Shown: positions 7,429 to 16,541 of the stretch, in pieces
How positions within the stretch are numbered: position 1 is the stretch's first letter
Layout: each line of letters begins with the position of its first letter
Source of the DNA: Caulobacteraceae bacterium
Lineage (GTDB): Bacteria; Pseudomonadota; Alphaproteobacteria; Caulobacterales; Caulobacteraceae
Direction: 5' to 3'
Assembly (NCBI GenBank): GCA_031291645.1
Contig: JARLIQ010000070.1
Span: forward strand, 1 to 50,870
DNA: 50,870 bases
Made by a program: the position numbers and the translations under genes
The notes under the pieces: model-generated
Told to the model about the DNA's origin: nothing
The model's database searches: none
The model's input: the letters and a program-made list of their open reading frames with translations, nothing else

Positions 7429-8316
7429 ATGGGCTCAGCCCGCATCATCATTCTCGTCGTCGCCGCGGTCGCCGCGCTCGCCCTGATGCTGATCGTCGGG
7501 CGGCTGATCAGCCACAAGCCTGCGCAGGGCCCGCCGCCCGCGCCCGTGGCCGCGGTGCAGACCACGAACGTCGTCGTCGCGGCTCACGACCTCAAGATCG
7601 GCACGCGGCTGGCCGCGTCGGACCTGACCACCCAGCCCTGGCCGGTGACGGCGGTGAACGCCGCCTACATCACCGACGGCCGCCAGTCCGCGCCGCCGCT
7701 CAAGGGCCCCGCCGGCGTCGCCAACCAGACCAGCCAGGCCGCCACCGCCGCGGTCGACGCCGTCACCGGCGCGCACGGCCCGATCGACGCCCTGGTCGGC
7801 GCGATCGTCAAAACCCCGATCCTGGCGAATGAGCCGGTGACCAACGCCAAGCTCGTCCGGGGCGGCGAGGGCGGCTTCATGGCCGTGGTCCTGCATCCGG
7901 GCATGCGCGCCGTGGCCGTGCCGGTCAGCGTCAACACCGCCGCCGGCGGCTTCATCCTCCCGGGCGACCGGGTCGACGTGATCCAGGCCCGCCAGGCCGA
8001 CGCGGCCAACGGCGGACAGCGGCCCTACGTGGTCCAGACCATTCTTCAGAACGTGCGGGTCCTGGCCATCGATCAGGCCTCGACGCCGCCCAAGAACGGC
8101 GGTGAGACCGCCGTGGGCGCGGTCGCCACGCTGGAGGTCACCCCGCCCGACGCCGAGCGGGTTGCGCTGGCCAAGGTCCAGGGCGACATGGTGCTCACCC
8201 TCAGGTCCTACGCCGACGCCGATGGGCCGTCCGGCCACAGCGGCGCGCCGGTCCAGATCGGGTCGGTGCGGATCATCCGCAACGGTCAGCTCAGCGAAAC
8301 CACGGTGACGCCATGA
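7429..8316 (+). CDS. cpaB: Pilus assembly protein CpaB (RcpC)
   Basis: 295-aa periplasmic protein that works with the CpaC secretin. It has an N-terminal membrane anchor (IIILVVAAVAALALMLIVG, residues 6-24), then a SAF domain starting NVVVAAHDLKIGTRLAASDL. A second conserved block follows (GMRAVAVPVSVNTAAGGFILPGD, then RVDVIQARQ), characteristic of RcpC/CpaB. A Gln/Ala/Thr-rich insert (about residues 85-125) interrupts the two. It overlaps cpaC by 4 bp (ATGA), so the two are coupled. Confidence 0.92.
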   Translation: MGSARIIILVVAAVAALALMLIVGRLISHKPAQGPPPAPVAAVQTTNVVVAAHDLKIGTRLAASDLTTQPWPVTAVNAAYITDGRQSAPPLKGPAGVANQTSQAATAAVDAVTGAHGPIDALVGAIVKTPILANEPVTNAKLVRGGEGGFMAVVLHPGMRAVAVPVSVNTAAGGFILPGDRVDVIQARQADAANGGQRPYVVQTILQNVRVLAIDQASTPPKNGGETAVGAVATLEVTPPDAERVALAKVQGDMVLTLRSYADADGPSGHSGAPVQIGSVRIIRNGQLSETTVTP

Positions 8317-9830
8317 GGTCCCGCCCGATCCGCCCACCCGTCATGCCCGCCCTGGTCCGCGCGGCGCTCGCAGTCGCACTGATCGGCTTCGCGCCCGGTC
8401 TCGCCCTGGCCCAGAGCGTAGCGCCAGGCCAGGCCGCCGACGCGGCGCCCACCGGCGTGATCCGGGTCGACCTGGCCGGACAGAGCGCCGGCTCCCAGAA
8501 CCTGGCGATTCCGCGCGGCAAGTCCGCGATCATCGACCTGCCGATCGACGCGCGCGACGTGCTGGTCACCAATCCGGCGGTCGCCGACGTGGTGCTGCGC
8601 TCGCCGCGGCGGATCTACATCCTCGGGGTCACGGCCGGGCAGACGGACGCGGCCTTCTTCGACGCCGCCGGCCGCCGCATCCTCGGCCTGAACATCCGCG
8701 TGGACCAGGACTTCAGCGCGCTCGGCCAGACCATCAACCGCGTCATCCCCGGCGCGCAGGTGCGGGTCGAGCCGATCAACAACAGCGTGGTCCTCACCGG
8801 TCAGGTCGCGTCCGCGGAGGACTCTGTCAAGGCTGCGCAGATCGCCGCACAGTTCACCGCCGGGCCGAACCAGGTGGTCAACATGCTCAGCATCACCGGC
8901 AAGGAGCAGGTGATGCTGAAGGTGCGCATCGTCGAGGTCCAGCGCAGCATCGTCAAACAACTCGGCTTCGACCTCAGCGCCGTCGTGGGCAAGCTGGGCA
9001 GTTCTCAGTTCGTCTTCCAGCAGGCCGCGACCTACGGGGTCAACGGCGCGCTGCTCGGCGGGCTGAGCTCCGGCTACAAGCTGGACACCACCAAGGGCGG
9101 GACCGTGGCCGGCTCGAACGGCGTCAACCAGGCCGAGAGCGAGATCCAGGCCTTCGAACAGGTCGGCCTGATCCGCACCCTGGCCGAACCGACCCTGACC
9201 GCGATCTCGGGTGAATCGGCCCGGTTCCTGGCCGGTGGCGAATATCCCGTCCCCACGGGCGAGGACACGACCGGCCGCGTCAGCATCACCTTCAAACCTT
9301 ATGGTGTGGGCCTCGGCTTCACCCCGGTCGTCCTCTCCGGGGGCCGCATCTCGCTGAAGATCTCGACCGAGGTGTCCGAACTGACCAGCGTCGGCTCGAT
9401 CAGCATCAGCGCGGGTTCGACCAGCTCCTCCACCTCGAACAGCATCACCGTCCCCGGCCTCAACGTCCGCCGCGCGGAGACCACCGTCGAGCTGCCGTCC
9501 GGCGGCGCGATGATGATCGCCGGCCTGCTCAAGGAGGAGGCCAAGGAGGACATCAGCTCGCTGCCGGGCCTGACCAACCTGCCGGTGCTGGGCGCGCTCT
9601 TCCGCTCCCGGGACTACCAGGACGGCGAGACCGAACTGGTGGTCATCGTCACCCCCTACCTCGTCAATCCGACCAGTCCGTCCAACCTGCAGACGCCGGC
9701 CGACGGCCTGGAAATCGCCAACGATGCGGAGACCGTCCTGCTGGGGCGCCTGAACAAGGTCTACAAGGCGCCGCCCGCCGCCGTCGCCGGACGCACCTAT
9801 CAAGGACCCGTGGGCTATGTCATCGAATAG
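8313..9830 (+). CDS. cpaC: Tad pilus outer-membrane secretin CpaC (RcpA)
   Basis: 505-aa secretin that forms the outer-membrane channel for the Flp pilus. Signal peptide: MRSRPIRPPVMPALVRAALA and following residues to LALAQS. An N-terminal pilus-assembly domain follows (IDLPIDARDVLVTNPAVADV), then a BON-like segment (NNSVVLTGQVASAEDSVKAA). The secretin core occupies roughly residues 200-450, with the family blocks VGLIRTLAEPTLTAISGESA, FLAGGEYPVP and FRSRDYQDGETELVVIVTPYLV. It overlaps cpaD by 14 bp. Confidence 0.95.
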   Translation: MRSRPIRPPVMPALVRAALAVALIGFAPGLALAQSVAPGQAADAAPTGVIRVDLAGQSAGSQNLAIPRGKSAIIDLPIDARDVLVTNPAVADVVLRSPRRIYILGVTAGQTDAAFFDAAGRRILGLNIRVDQDFSALGQTINRVIPGAQVRVEPINNSVVLTGQVASAEDSVKAAQIAAQFTAGPNQVVNMLSITGKEQVMLKVRIVEVQRSIVKQLGFDLSAVVGKLGSSQFVFQQAATYGVNGALLGGLSSGYKLDTTKGGTVAGSNGVNQAESEIQAFEQVGLIRTLAEPTLTAISGESARFLAGGEYPVPTGEDTTGRVSITFKPYGVGLGFTPVVLSGGRISLKISTEVSELTSVGSISISAGSTSSSTSNSITVPGLNVRRAETTVELPSGGAMMIAGLLKEEAKEDISSLPGLTNLPVLGALFRSRDYQDGETELVVIVTPYLVNPTSPSNLQTPADGLEIANDAETVLLGRLNKVYKAPPAAVAGRTYQGPVGYVIE

Positions 9831-10506
9831 ACGCGCGCTTCCCCTTCGCACCCTGCTGGCGCTTTGCCTGGCCGCCTCGGCGGCCGGTTGCGCGAGTGGC
9901 GACAAGACCGTCGAACAGACCGGGTTGCTCCCCACCGAGCACTACGCCATCGACGTCGCTCCGCACGAGGACCAGATCCTCCTGGCTCCCCACGCCCAGG
10001 CCCTTTCGCCCGCCCAGACCGCGGCCCTGCAGGACCTGGTCGCGCGCTGGCGCGACGCGGGCGACGGCCAGGTCAAGGTCGAGACCCCGAGCCGCGGCGG
10101 CGAGGAGGCCTACCGCGCGACCGCCCTGATCCAGGACGCCCTCTACAGCCTCGGCGTGCGCCCGGACCAGCTGCGGGTCACCGATTACGATCCCGGCGCC
10201 CGCATCCATCCGCCGGTCGTGGTGGGCTTCACCCGCTACACGGCCACAGGCCCGCGCTGCGGACGCAACTGGACCAGCTACACCGCCACCGCCGACAACG
10301 GGGTGACGCCCAACTTCGGCTGCGCCAACACCGCCAACGTCGCCGCCCTGGTCGCCAATCCGGGGGATCTGCTGGCCCCCCGGCCGGAAACCCCGGCCAA
10401 CGCCGACCGCCGCATGGCCGTGTACGGCAAGTACGTCGAGGGCCAGACCACCTCCACCGCAAAGGACAGCCAGGCCAACGGCGCGGTCTCCAGCGTGGGT
10501 AATTAG
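9817..10506 (+). CDS. cpaD: Pilus assembly lipoprotein CpaD
   Basis: 229 aa. CpaD-family proteins are outer-membrane lipoproteins that assist secretin function and localisation. The N-terminus has a signal with a loose lipobox (SAAGC, Cys25), and the C-terminal half contains the family pattern CGRNWTSYTATADNGVTPNFGCANTAN, here spanning residues 148-174. The start lies inside the end of cpaC. The next gene, cpaE, starts 11 bp after its stop with a GTG codon. Confidence 0.92.
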   Translation: MSSNRRALPLRTLLALCLAASAAGCASGDKTVEQTGLLPTEHYAIDVAPHEDQILLAPHAQALSPAQTAALQDLVARWRDAGDGQVKVETPSRGGEEAYRATALIQDALYSLGVRPDQLRVTDYDPGARIHPPVVVGFTRYTATGPRCGRNWTSYTATADNGVTPNFGCANTANVAALVANPGDLLAPRPETPANADRRMAVYGKYVEGQTTSTAKDSQANGAVSSVGN

Positions 10507-10517
10507 GACGTCGAACG

Positions 10518-11963
10518 GTGATCAAGCCACAGCTCGGACCTGAACCGATCGAAGACGGCTTCGGCGCGGATGACGACTTCAGCGTCGTCCAGGACGATCC
10601 CTGGCGCGATGCGCCGGTCCTCAAGGACGATGCGCAGGACGACGATCCCTTCCTGACCCGGACCAGCGGATTCGACGACTTCGACCCGCCGGCCGAGGCG
10701 GCGGCGCCGTCGCGCGCGATGCAAAATCCGGTCGGCGAGCTGATCGCCGGCGCGGAGGCGGCGCTGGGCGAGGTCAGCGTGCCGCGCATCACCATCCACA
10801 TCTTCTGCGAGCGCGACGAGGTGGCCCAGACCGCCCAGCACGCCGCCGAGGACCGGCGCATGGCCCGCGCGACCACCGTGGTGCGCCCCGGCGGCCTGGC
10901 CGCGGCCGTCGACTACTATCAGAACCAGCCCACCCCCTCGCTGGTCATCGTCGAGAGCCAGGACCACGGGGCGGCGATCCTGGCCCAGCTCGACCGGCTG
11001 GCCGAGGTCTGCGACCCGGGCACCAAGGTGGTGGTGATCGGCAGCCACAACGACATCGCCCTCTACCGCGAGCTGATGCGACGCGGGGTCAGCGAATACC
11101 TCGTCCCGCCGCTGCAGACCCTGCAGCTGATCCGCGCCATCACCACCCTCTACGCCGACCCTTCCGCGCCCTTCGTCGGCCGCCAGATCGCCTTCTGCGG
11201 CGCGCGTGGCGGGGTGGGGTCCTCGACCATCGCCCACAACCTGGCCTTCACCCTCACCGAGCGGATGCAGACCAGCGCGGTGATCGTCGACTTCGACCTG
11301 CCGTTCGGCACCGCCGGCCTCGATTTCAACCAGGACCCGCTGCAGGGGGTGGCCGACGCGCTCAGCCAGCCGGACCGGCTGGACCCGGTGCTGCTCGACC
11401 GGATGATGGTCCACTGCACCGACCGGCTCAGCCTGTTCGCCGCGCCGGCCAACCTGGACACCGACTACGACATCTCGCCCGAGGCGTTCGAGGAGGTGGC
11501 CAACAAGATCCGCACCACTGCCCCCTTCGTCGCCCTGGACCTGCCGCACCTGTGGTCCAACTGGATGCGCCGGATGCTGCTGGCGGCCGACGACGTGGTG
11601 ATCACCGCCGCGCCCGACCTGGCGTCGCTGCGCAACGCCAAGAACATCGTCGACCTGGTCCGCGGCGCCCGCCCGAACGACGCGCCGCCGCACTTGGTGC
11701 TGAACCAGGTCGGCATGCCCGGGCGGCCCGAAATTCCGGTCAAGGACTTCGCCGAGGCCCTCGGCCTGGCCAATCCGCTGGTGCTGCCGTTCGACGCCAA
11801 GCTGTTCGGCCACGCCGCCAACAACGGCCAGATGATCGAAGAGGTCAATCCGAAGTCCAAGGCCGCCGAGGTGATGCAGCAGCTGGTCCAGCTGATCACC
11901 CGCCGCGAGGCGCCGCCGCCGCCCAAGAAGTCGGCGCTCGCCAGCCTGTTCAAGCTGAAGTAG
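10518..11963 (+). CDS. cpaE: Pilus localisation ATPase CpaE (TadZ-like)
   Basis: 481 aa from a GTG start. It is a ParA/MinD-superfamily protein which in Caulobacter positions the secretin at a cell pole. The N-terminal 90 residues are acidic and low-complexity, and residues 91-215 look like an atypical receiver domain. The P-loop is deviant: CGARGGVGSSTIAHNLA (227-243) has GGVGSS where canonical ParA proteins have a GKT lysine, as is usual in CpaE/TadZ. A later block is VIVDFDLPFGTAGLDFNQ. The C-terminus is rich in lysine and proline. Confidence 0.93.
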   Translation: MIKPQLGPEPIEDGFGADDDFSVVQDDPWRDAPVLKDDAQDDDPFLTRTSGFDDFDPPAEAAAPSRAMQNPVGELIAGAEAALGEVSVPRITIHIFCERDEVAQTAQHAAEDRRMARATTVVRPGGLAAAVDYYQNQPTPSLVIVESQDHGAAILAQLDRLAEVCDPGTKVVVIGSHNDIALYRELMRRGVSEYLVPPLQTLQLIRAITTLYADPSAPFVGRQIAFCGARGGVGSSTIAHNLAFTLTERMQTSAVIVDFDLPFGTAGLDFNQDPLQGVADALSQPDRLDPVLLDRMMVHCTDRLSLFAAPANLDTDYDISPEAFEEVANKIRTTAPFVALDLPHLWSNWMRRMLLAADDVVITAAPDLASLRNAKNIVDLVRGARPNDAPPHLVLNQVGMPGRPEIPVKDFAEALGLANPLVLPFDAKLFGHAANNGQMIEEVNPKSKAAEVMQQLVQLITRREAPPPPKKSALASLFKLK

Positions 11964-11969
11964 GGCCCG

Positions 11970-13520
11970 GTGTTCGGCAAGCGCCCAGTCGCCGGCGATC
12001 AGAAGCCGCCCGTCCCGGGCGCGCCGCCGCCCGCGCCGTCTGGCGGATCGGGCATCGCGACCCGGCCCCAGCGGGTCGAGCCGTCGGCCAGCGCCCAGGC
12101 CCTGTCCAAGCCGGCCGATGGCCGCCGCGCCGCCGCCGAGCGCATCGCCGGCGCCCACGCCGCCCAGGCCGGGCCCAAGGCCACCTCCGGCTTCGAGCAG
12201 CTGCGCGCCGCGCAGGGCGCCCAGCCGACCGAGATCGTCCGTGAACAGAACGAGTATTTCCACGCCACCAAGACGACGATCTTCAACGCCCTGATCAACA
12301 CCATCGACCTGGCCCAGCTGGCCCAGCTGGACGTCAAGGCGGCGGGCGAGGAGATCCGCGACATCGTCGCCGAGCTGGTGGCGATCAAGAACGTCTCGAT
12401 GTCGGTGGCCGAGCAGGAGCACCTGGTCCAGGACATCATCAACGACGTCCTGGGCTATGGCCCTCTGGAGCCCCTGCTGGCGCGGGACGACATCGCCGAC
12501 ATCATGGTCAACGGGTCCGGGCGGGTGTTCATCGAAGTCAGCGGCAAGGTGCAGCTGACCAATGTCCGCTTCCGCGACAACGCCCAGCTGATGAACATCT
12601 GCCAACGGATCGTCAGCCAGGTCGGCCGCCGGGTCGACGAAAGCTCGCCGATCTGCGACGCGCGCCTGCCGGATGGCTCGCGGGTCAACGTCATCGCGCC
12701 GCCGCTGGCGCTGGACGGACCGACCCTGACCATCCGGAAGTTCAAGAAGGACAAGCTGACCATGCGCAACCTGGTCGACTATCAGTCGATCAGTCCGGAA
12801 GGCGCGCGGGTCCTGGGCGTCATCGGCGCCTCGCGATGCAACGTCCTGATCTCGGGCGGCACCGGCTCGGGCAAGACCACCCTGCTCAACACGCTCACCG
12901 CCTTCATCGACCCGACCGAGCGGGTGATCACCTGCGAAGACGCGGCCGAACTGCAGCTGCAGCAGCCGCACGTGGTGCGCCTGGAGACCCGGCCGCCGAA
13001 CCTGGAAGGCACCGGCCAGATCACCATGCGCGACCTGGTCAAGAACTGCCTGCGGATGCGCCCGGAGCGGATCATCGTCGGCGAAGTGCGCGGGCCGGAG
13101 GCCTTCGACCTGCTGCAGGCGATGAACACCGGCCACGACGGCTCGATGGGCACCTTGCACGCCAACTCCCCGCGCGAGGCGATCAGCCGCCTGGAATCGA
13201 TGATCACCATGGGCGGCTACGGCCTGCCGTCGAAGACCATCCGCGAGATGATCGTGGGCTCGGTCGACGTGATCATCCAGGCCGCCCGCCTGCGCGACGG
13301 CTCGCGCCGGATCACCCACGTCACCGAGGTGGTGGGTCTGGAAGGCGAGGTGATCATCACCCAGGACCTGTTCATCTACGAGATCACGGGCGAAGACGAC
13401 AACGGCGGCGTCATGGGCCGTCACCGCTCCACCGGCATCGCCCGTCCGCGCTTCTGGGACCGCGCCCGCTACTACGGGCTCGAGCGCGAGCTGGCCGAGG
13501 CGCTGGACGCGGCGGAATAG
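11970..13520 (+). CDS. cpaF: Pilus assembly/retraction ATPase CpaF (TadA)
   Basis: 516-aa hexameric secretion ATPase of the Tad pilus, with GTG start. A Pro/Ala-rich N-terminal extension of about 90 residues precedes the conserved NTD ([21 protein letters not shown], 162-182, here split by chance at no motif). Walker [10 protein letters not shown] is at 296-304, the Walker B-like region RIIVGEVRG at 367-375, and the His-box [13 protein letters not shown] at 387-399. It lies 6 bp behind cpaE and 3 bp before tadB. TadA-type motors drive both extension and retraction in Caulobacter. Confidence 0.96.
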   Translation: MFGKRPVAGDQKPPVPGAPPPAPSGGSGIATRPQRVEPSASAQALSKPADGRRAAAERIAGAHAAQAGPKATSGFEQLRAAQGAQPTEIVREQNEYFHATKTTIFNALINTIDLAQLAQLDVKAAGEEIRDIVAELVAIKNVSMSVAEQEHLVQDIINDVLGYGPLEPLLARDDIADIMVNGSGRVFIEVSGKVQLTNVRFRDNAQLMNICQRIVSQVGRRVDESSPICDARLPDGSRVNVIAPPLALDGPTLTIRKFKKDKLTMRNLVDYQSISPEGARVLGVIGASRCNVLISGGTGSGKTTLLNTLTAFIDPTERVITCEDAAELQLQQPHVVRLETRPPNLEGTGQITMRDLVKNCLRMRPERIIVGEVRGPEAFDLLQAMNTGHDGSMGTLHANSPREAISRLESMITMGGYGLPSKTIREMIVGSVDVIIQAARLRDGSRRITHVTEVVGLEGEVIITQDLFIYEITGEDDNGGVMGRHRSTGIARPRFWDRARYYGLERELAEALDAAE

Positions 13521-13523
13521 GCG

Positions 13524-14510
13524 ATGAACCTGGTGCTCCTCATCGTCGTGGCGGTCCTCGGCTTCGCCGCGGTCGCGGGCGTAGGCCTGGTCTTCGCCGG
13601 CGGCGGTCCCAGCGCGCGCATGGTCAAGCGCACCCAGTCGATCACCGCCGCGCCCCAGCGCACGGATCGAACCGCCAGGGGCCGCGCCGCGCCCATCGAC
13701 GCCGGCCAGCGCCGCAAGCAGATTCTCAAATCCCTGAAAGAGCAGGAGAGAATCCAGCGACAGGCCTCGGTCACCCTGGCCGCCCGGCTCCAGCAGGCCG
13801 GGCTGAACGCCACCGTGCCCCAGTTCTGGATCGTCAGCGGCGTGATCGGCGCGGTGGCGCTCGCGGCCACACTGCTTCTGCGGGCCAACATCTTGATCTG
13901 CGCGGGCGCGACCTTCGCCGCCGCCTTTGGCCTGCCGCGCTGGATCGTGGGCTTCCTGGCCAAGCGCCGCACGGCCAAGTTCACCGCCGCATTCGCCGAC
14001 GCCATCGACATCGTCGTACGCGGCATCCGCTCGGGCCTGCCGGTGGGCGACTGCCTGAAGATCATCGCCCGCGAGAGCCCGCAGCCGCTGTCTGCCGAAT
14101 TCAGCCGACTGGTCGAGAACCTGGCCATGGGCCTGACCATGGAGCAGGGGCTGGAGAAGATGTACGAGCGCATGCCCACCTCGGAACTGCGCTTCTTCAC
14201 CATCGTCCTGGCCATCCAGTCCAAGACCGGCGGCAACCTGGCCGAGGCGCTGGCCAACCTGTCGACCGTGCTGCGCGCCCGCAAGCTGATGCGCGAGAAG
14301 ATCAAGGCGCTGTCCTCCGAAGCGACCGCCTCGGCCTTCATCATCGGCTCGCTGCCGCCGTCGGTGATGCTGCTGATCACCGTCACCACCCCGTCCTACA
14401 TGAAGCTGATGTTCACCGATAACCGGGGCCAGCTGATGCTGCTGGGCGGCGCGATCTGGATGTCGATGGGCATCTTCGTCATGCGCCGGATGATCAACTT
14501 CAAGTTCTGA
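13524..14510 (+). CDS. tadB: Tad inner-membrane platform protein TadB (CpaG)
   Basis: 328 aa. A type II secretion F-domain protein that forms the pilus platform with TadC. It has an N-terminal membrane helix, then a basic linker (residues 35-85), two further hydrophobic segments, and the F-domain motif FADAIDIVVRGIRSGLPVGD with LVENLAMGLTMEQGLEKM. C-terminal helices include SAFIIGSLPPSVMLLITV. It starts 3 bp after cpaF and ends 10 bp before tadC. Confidence 0.94.
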   Translation: MNLVLLIVVAVLGFAAVAGVGLVFAGGGPSARMVKRTQSITAAPQRTDRTARGRAAPIDAGQRRKQILKSLKEQERIQRQASVTLAARLQQAGLNATVPQFWIVSGVIGAVALAATLLLRANILICAGATFAAAFGLPRWIVGFLAKRRTAKFTAAFADAIDIVVRGIRSGLPVGDCLKIIARESPQPLSAEFSRLVENLAMGLTMEQGLEKMYERMPTSELRFFTIVLAIQSKTGGNLAEALANLSTVLRARKLMREKIKALSSEATASAFIIGSLPPSVMLLITVTTPSYMKLMFTDNRGQLMLLGGAIWMSMGIFVMRRMINFKF

Positions 14511-14520
14511 GGGGCCCGCG

Positions 14521-15519
14521 ATGTTCTCCGAAATCGCCGGCGCGATCCTGAACTTCAACAACATGTTGCTGGGCCTGGTCGGCCTGGTGACCTTCGCCAC
14601 GGTGCTGACCCTGGCCTCGCCGCTGATGAACCGGTCGAACCTGGAAGGGCGGCTGAAGTCGGTGGCCAACCGGCGCGAGGAGCTGCGCCGGCGCTCGCGC
14701 GAAGCCCTAGCCCAGAAGGGTGGGGCGACGGCGGCCACCCTGCGCCACACCGACGCAGGCCTCTACAAGACCATCGTCGACCGCCTCCAGCTCTCGCGCC
14801 TGCTGGAGGACACGGCGGTGGTCGAGAAGCTGGCCCAGGCCGGCTTCCGCGGGCCCCGGCCGGTGACCACCTTCTATTTCTTCCGCTTCATCACCCCGTT
14901 CGTGTTCGCCGCCGTGGCCGCGGTCTATCTGTTCCTGATCAACGGCTTCCACCTGCCGGTGATGTCCAGGATATGCATCTGCATCGGCGGGCTGACGCTC
15001 GGCTACTACGCGCCCAACGTCTACATCTCGAACATGGCCTCGCGCCGGCGCGAATCGATCGTCGCCGGCTTCCCCGACTCCCTCGACCTGCTGCTGATCT
15101 GCGTCGAATCGGGCATGTCGATCGAGGCCGCGCTGCAGAAGGTGAGCCAGGAAATCGGCGGCGCCTCGATCGAACTGGCCGAGGAACTGTCGCTGCTGGT
15201 GGCCGAGCTGTCCTACCTCCCCGACCGCCGCCTCGCCTATGACGGCCTCGCCCGCCGGACCAACAACCCCGGCGTCAAGTCGGTGGCCACCGCCATGATC
15301 CAGGCCGAGCGCTACGGCACCCCTCTGGGCGCCGCGCTGCGGGTCATGGCCAAGGAGAACCGGGAGCTGCGCCTTGCGGCGGCCGAGAAGAAGGCCGCGG
15401 CCCTGCCGGCCCAGCTGACCGTGCCGATGATCCTGTTCTTCCTGCCGGTGCTGTTCGTGGTGATCCTGGGACCGGCGATCATCAAGGTCCAGGACATCCT
15501 CGGCCACAAGCACGGCTGA
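14521..15519 (+). CDS. tadC: Tad inner-membrane platform protein TadC (CpaH)
   Basis: 332 aa, partner of TadB. N-terminal helix (MLLGLVGLVTFATVLTLAS), a cytoplasmic basic region, a helix pair around 117-160, then the T2SF-type motif FPDSLDLLLICVESGMSIEA with ALQKVSQEIGG, and a C-terminal helix (MILFFLPVLFVVILGPAII). It is the last gene of the forward tad block; tadD follows in the opposite direction after a 29-bp gap holding a hairpin. Confidence 0.94.
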   Translation: MFSEIAGAILNFNNMLLGLVGLVTFATVLTLASPLMNRSNLEGRLKSVANRREELRRRSREALAQKGGATAATLRHTDAGLYKTIVDRLQLSRLLEDTAVVEKLAQAGFRGPRPVTTFYFFRFITPFVFAAVAAVYLFLINGFHLPVMSRICICIGGLTLGYYAPNVYISNMASRRRESIVAGFPDSLDLLLICVESGMSIEAALQKVSQEIGGASIELAEELSLLVAELSYLPDRRLAYDGLARRTNNPGVKSVATAMIQAERYGTPLGAALRVMAKENRELRLAAAEKKAAALPAQLTVPMILFFLPVLFVVILGPAIIKVQDILGHKHG

Positions 15520-15520
15520 G

Positions 15521-15540
15521 CGCCGCGCGCGGACGCGGCG
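15521..15540. terminator. Hairpin between convergent tadC and tadD
   Basis: CGCCGCG (15521-15527) and CGCGGCG (15534-15540) form a perfect 7-bp GC stem with a 6-base loop directly behind the tadC stop. There is no T-run on either side, so a terminator role is plausible from position only. Confidence 0.35.
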
Positions 15541-15548
15541 TCGGGTGT

Positions 15549-16439
15549 CTACCCGCCCGCGCCCTTCAACCGGCTCCAGCTGTGGTCCGAGGCGGTCGAC
15601 GCGGCCGTGGTCGCCGTCGTCGGCGTGGAGACCGCCTGCAGATAGGCGAGGTCGGCGTCGGCCTGGGCCGGCGGCAGGTCCTCGCGCAGCAGCTTTTCCG
15701 CCTCGGCCAGCTTGCCCTGCAGGCCGAGGATCAGGGTCAGGTTCTGGCGCACCTGCAGGCTCGCGCCCGGCTGGGCGACGGCGCGGCGGAGCAGGATCTC
15801 GGCCTGGGGCGCGTCACCCTTGGCGGCGATCGCCATGGCCATGTTGGACAGCACCGCCGGGTTGTCCGGCGACAGGGCCAGCGCCTGGCGCCAGGCCGCC
15901 TCGGCGTCGTCGTCCCGCTGGACCTGGCTGTAGGCCACCCCGATCAGCGACAGCGGCCGCCAGTCGCTAGGCGCCATCGCCAGCGCCTTCTTGGCCGGAT
16001 CGACGGCGTAGAAACCCTGGCCTTCGGCCACGAAGGCCCGGGCGGTCTCCATCAGGGCGTCGAAATTGTTGGGATCGATCACCAGCACCTGCTGGGCGGT
16101 CTGGGCCGCCTCGGCGTACTGGCCGCAGGCCCGCAACGCGGCGGCGAGGCGTACGCCGGCGAAGGCGTCCTTCGGGTCGATGCCGACCTCCCGCGCCCAG
16201 AAGGCCGCGCGGGCCAGGGGTTCCATCCGTTCGGCCTGGGCGCGTTCCTCGGCGGTCGCCTTGCGCCGGGCCGGCTCAGCCGGGGCGGTGGCCTGGCCGG
16301 TGGTAGCTTGGCCGGTGGTGGTCTGGCCGGATGCGGCGGCCGAGGTCCCGGCGGTCGCCTGGGTGGCGGCCGTCGCGGCCAGCGGCGCGAGGCTTGTCAC
16401 CATCACGGCGGTTGCGGCGAGGAGAAGCTTGCGACACAT
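15549..16439 (-). CDS. tadD: TPR-repeat pilus protein TadD
   Basis: 296 aa. Exported TPR protein of the TadD type, thought to act in assembly of the outer-membrane part of the Tad machine. The N-terminus is a signal peptide (MCRKLLLAATAVMVTSLAPL then ATAATQA). A Thr/Gln/Ala-rich tract with repeated TGQAT units follows, encoded by 15-bp tandem repeats near 16290-16335. Residues about 95-270 hold consecutive TPR-like helices (FAGVRLAAALRACGQYAEAA; AVLSNMAMAIAAKGDAPQAE). It is convergent with tadC, so it needs its own promoter in the 102-bp gap before the aminopeptidase gene. Confidence 0.85.
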   Translation of the reverse strand: MCRKLLLAATAVMVTSLAPLAATAATQATAGTSAAASGQTTTGQATTGQATAPAEPARRKATAEERAQAERMEPLARAAFWAREVGIDPKDAFAGVRLAAALRACGQYAEAAQTAQQVLVIDPNNFDALMETARAFVAEGQGFYAVDPAKKALAMAPSDWRPLSLIGVAYSQVQRDDDAEAAWRQALALSPDNPAVLSNMAMAIAAKGDAPQAEILLRRAVAQPGASLQVRQNLTLILGLQGKLAEAEKLLREDLPPAQADADLAYLQAVSTPTTATTAASTASDHSWSRLKGAGG

Positions 16440-16541
16440 CAGGTGGGCGCTCCGGCGAGGCGGCGATGGCGCGGATCATCGGTCGCGCCGCCTCAATGAA
16501 GCGTTAAGCTTGACGAAATCTTACCGGGTTAGGGCCGCCGC

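Noticed and set aside
8286-9935. 549-codon minus-strand frame opposite cpaC
   Set aside because: cpaC is a clear secretin with signal peptide and operon overlaps; the antisense frame has no recognisable features.
10503-14750. Very long open frame (about 1400 codons) on the minus strand opposite cpaE-cpaF-tadB-tadC
   Set aside because: Composition is Arg/Gln/Asp/Gly-rich without any domain; it is the antisense shadow of GC-rich codon bias in well-identified genes.
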